From assembly GCA_039920345.1 (NCBI GenBank), contig JBDSDZ010000057.1, positions 1 through 39,602 of the forward strand: a stretch of 39,602 nucleotides of DNA, read 5' to 3'. This DNA is from Croceibacterium_A sp039920345. Lineage in GTDB: Bacteria > Pseudomonadota > Alphaproteobacteria > Sphingomonadales > Sphingomonadaceae. The notes below the pieces were generated by a model. It had not been told where the DNA came from, searched no databases, and saw nothing but the letters and a program-made list of their open reading frames with translations. Below, piece after piece: positions 38,679 to 39,602 of this stretch. A program made the translations under genes and the position numbers. How positions within the stretch are numbered: the stretch's first letter is position 1; each line of letters begins with the position of its first letter.

Positions 38679-39602
38679 TCAGCAACCTCCAGCAGGCGCA
38701 CAGCTCTCGTCGCGGGTGCGGCGAAACTCGTCGTCCGGGTACCAGTTGGGCCAGTCCGCACTTTGCGCAAGGTCGCGCCCAAGGCGGTAGAACAGCTGCA
38801 GGTCCTGCATCACGCCCGACCAGTTCCACGCCGGATCGTATTCGTCGTCTGGCTGGTGATAGGCGTTGGCACGGTAGGCGGTGTCCCATGCCTGCCCGGC
38901 CGCAATCCCGCCATCGACGAGGTCCTGCCCGCTCTTGAGATAGAACATCGGCACGCCGCGCTTGGCGAGGCTGAAGTGGTCGGAGCGGTAATAATAGCCA
39001 GCTTGCGGAGAAGGGTCAGGTGTCGGGGTACGGCCAAGCCGGGCCAATGCGGACTGCAGGTAACCATCGAGCTGGCTCTTGCCGCCGCCGACCACCGTCA
39101 CATCGCGCGCCGGCCCGGCCAGCGCCAGCGCATCGATGTTGATCCCGCCCGCCGTCTGCGAAAGTGGATAGACCGGGTTGGCGGCATAGTATTCGGAACC
39201 GAGCAGGCCCGCTTCCTCCGCCGTCACCGCCATGAACACCAGCGAGCGGTTAGCCGCGCCCGCGCGGGTATGGGCCTCGGCCAGCGCGACCAGCGCCGCC
39301 ACGCCCGTCGCGTTGTCGATCGCACCATTGCAGATGTCATCGCCTGCCGCGTTGGGCGTGCAATGACCGAGGTGATCCCAGTGTGCGGTGTGGAGCACGT
39401 ATTCGTCCGGCCGGGTGCGGCCCGGCAACACACCGATGACGTTCTTGGAGGCGAAGCGGCGGATCGCGTTGTCGAACCCGGTCGAAACTTTCGCGGCCAG
39501 CGGAATCGGCTTGAAACCCGGGCGGGCTGCGGCGGCGGAAAGCTCGGCCAGGTCGCGGCCCGAAGCGCGCACGATCGCTTCGGCCACCGGCTTTTGCAAC
39601 CA
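38679..39602 (-). CDS. M28 family zinc aminopeptidase (5' end outside the window)
   Basis: The visible 308 codons continue past base 39602, so the N-terminus and signal peptide are missing. Zinc ligands are seen in order: TAHWDHLG (His and Asp), NGAIDNATG (bridging Asp), the catalytic TAEEAGLLGSEYY, INIDALAL (Asp), and HQPDDEYD (His). A second half with GYYYRSDHFSLAKRGVPMFYL is typical of this family. It would cleave N-terminal residues from peptides, probably in the periplasm or outside. The C-terminus ends CAPAGGC. It is followed after three bases by the agmatine deiminase gene. Confidence 0.92.
   Translation of the reverse strand, partial: WLQKPVAEAIVRASGRDLAELSAAAARPGFKPIPLAAKVSTGFDNAIRRFASKNVIGVLPGRTRPDEYVLHTAHWDHLGHCTPNAAGDDICNGAIDNATGVAALVALAEAHTRAGAANRSLVFMAVTAEEAGLLGSEYYAANPVYPLSQTAGGINIDALALAGPARDVTVVGGGKSQLDGYLQSALARLGRTPTPDPSPQAGYYYRSDHFSLAKRGVPMFYLKSGQDLVDGGIAAGQAWDTAYRANAYHQPDDEYDPAWNWSGVMQDLQLFYRLGRDLAQSADWPNWYPDDEFRRTRDESCAPAGGC

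Noticed and set aside
1..39602. CRISPR array, prophage, transposase or integrase
   Set aside because: No spaced direct repeats, no mobile-element genes and no terminal inverted repeats were seen.

Overview
The window is a high-GC alphaproteobacterial chromosome segment, most likely from Sphingomonadales (a Sphingobium/Novosphingobium/Erythrobacter-type organism). The grounds are the yebC / GNAT / DUF2312 (GapR) / DUF1244 / pyk block, sigma-EcfG-like promoter motifs (GGAAC-N16-CGTT), a ligM-type aryl O-demethylase, LigD- and LigF-like proteins, a large TonB-dependent receptor, and a dispersed extragenic palindrome of a type I associate with this class. I see no phage, insertion sequence, CRISPR array or rRNA. 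Coding density is very high and no gene-free stretch exceeds about 220 bases.

Region 1 (1-8.8 kb) is housekeeping: partial yebC, a GNAT acetyltransferase, a GapR-family protein, a DUF1244 protein, pyruvate kinase, an SDR oxidoreductase, tRNA-Gly(GCC), a thioredoxin/TPR co-chaperone, a Lon-substrate-domain protein, MarC, a lipoprotein, YggT and acetylglutamate kinase (argB).

Region 2 (8.8-15.5 kb) is an envelope and stress block. It holds a 53-residue protein, a small secreted protein, a TonB-family protein, a duplicated glycine-zipper lipoprotein with calcium-loop-like repeats, an L,D-transpeptidase, a nitronate monooxygenase-like flavoprotein, and a DUF2231 membrane protein coupled to a sorbosone-dehydrogenase-like lipoprotein. 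One good and two weaker sigma-EcfG promoter candidates lie here.

Region 3 (15.5-37.7 kb) is a large catabolic cluster that looks built for lignin-type aromatic ethers. It contains a LigM-type O-demethylase, a LigF-like GST plus two other GSTs, a LigD-like SDR, a second SDR, a zinc-free medium-chain oxidoreductase, a TauD-type dioxygenase, an amidohydrolase, an aldehyde dehydrogenase, a PQQ/heme c alcohol dehydrogenase carrying the aspartate pattern of lanthanide enzymes, a short MetE-like methyltransferase (possible acceptor of the C1 unit released by LigM), a TonB-dependent receptor, two SnoaL-like proteins and two tandem dienelactone-hydrolase-like Tat lipoproteins. No regulator gene is present, yet two near-identical TetR-like palindromes sit in front of the aldehyde dehydrogenase and the TonB receptor. 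A lower-GC-looking zinc-ribbon membrane protein is translationally coupled inside the GST/oxidoreductase operon.

Region 4 (37.7-39.6 kb) carries an agmatine deiminase and a truncated M28 metallopeptidase running off the end.

All functional calls rest on reading motifs and remembered family features. No database search was possible.
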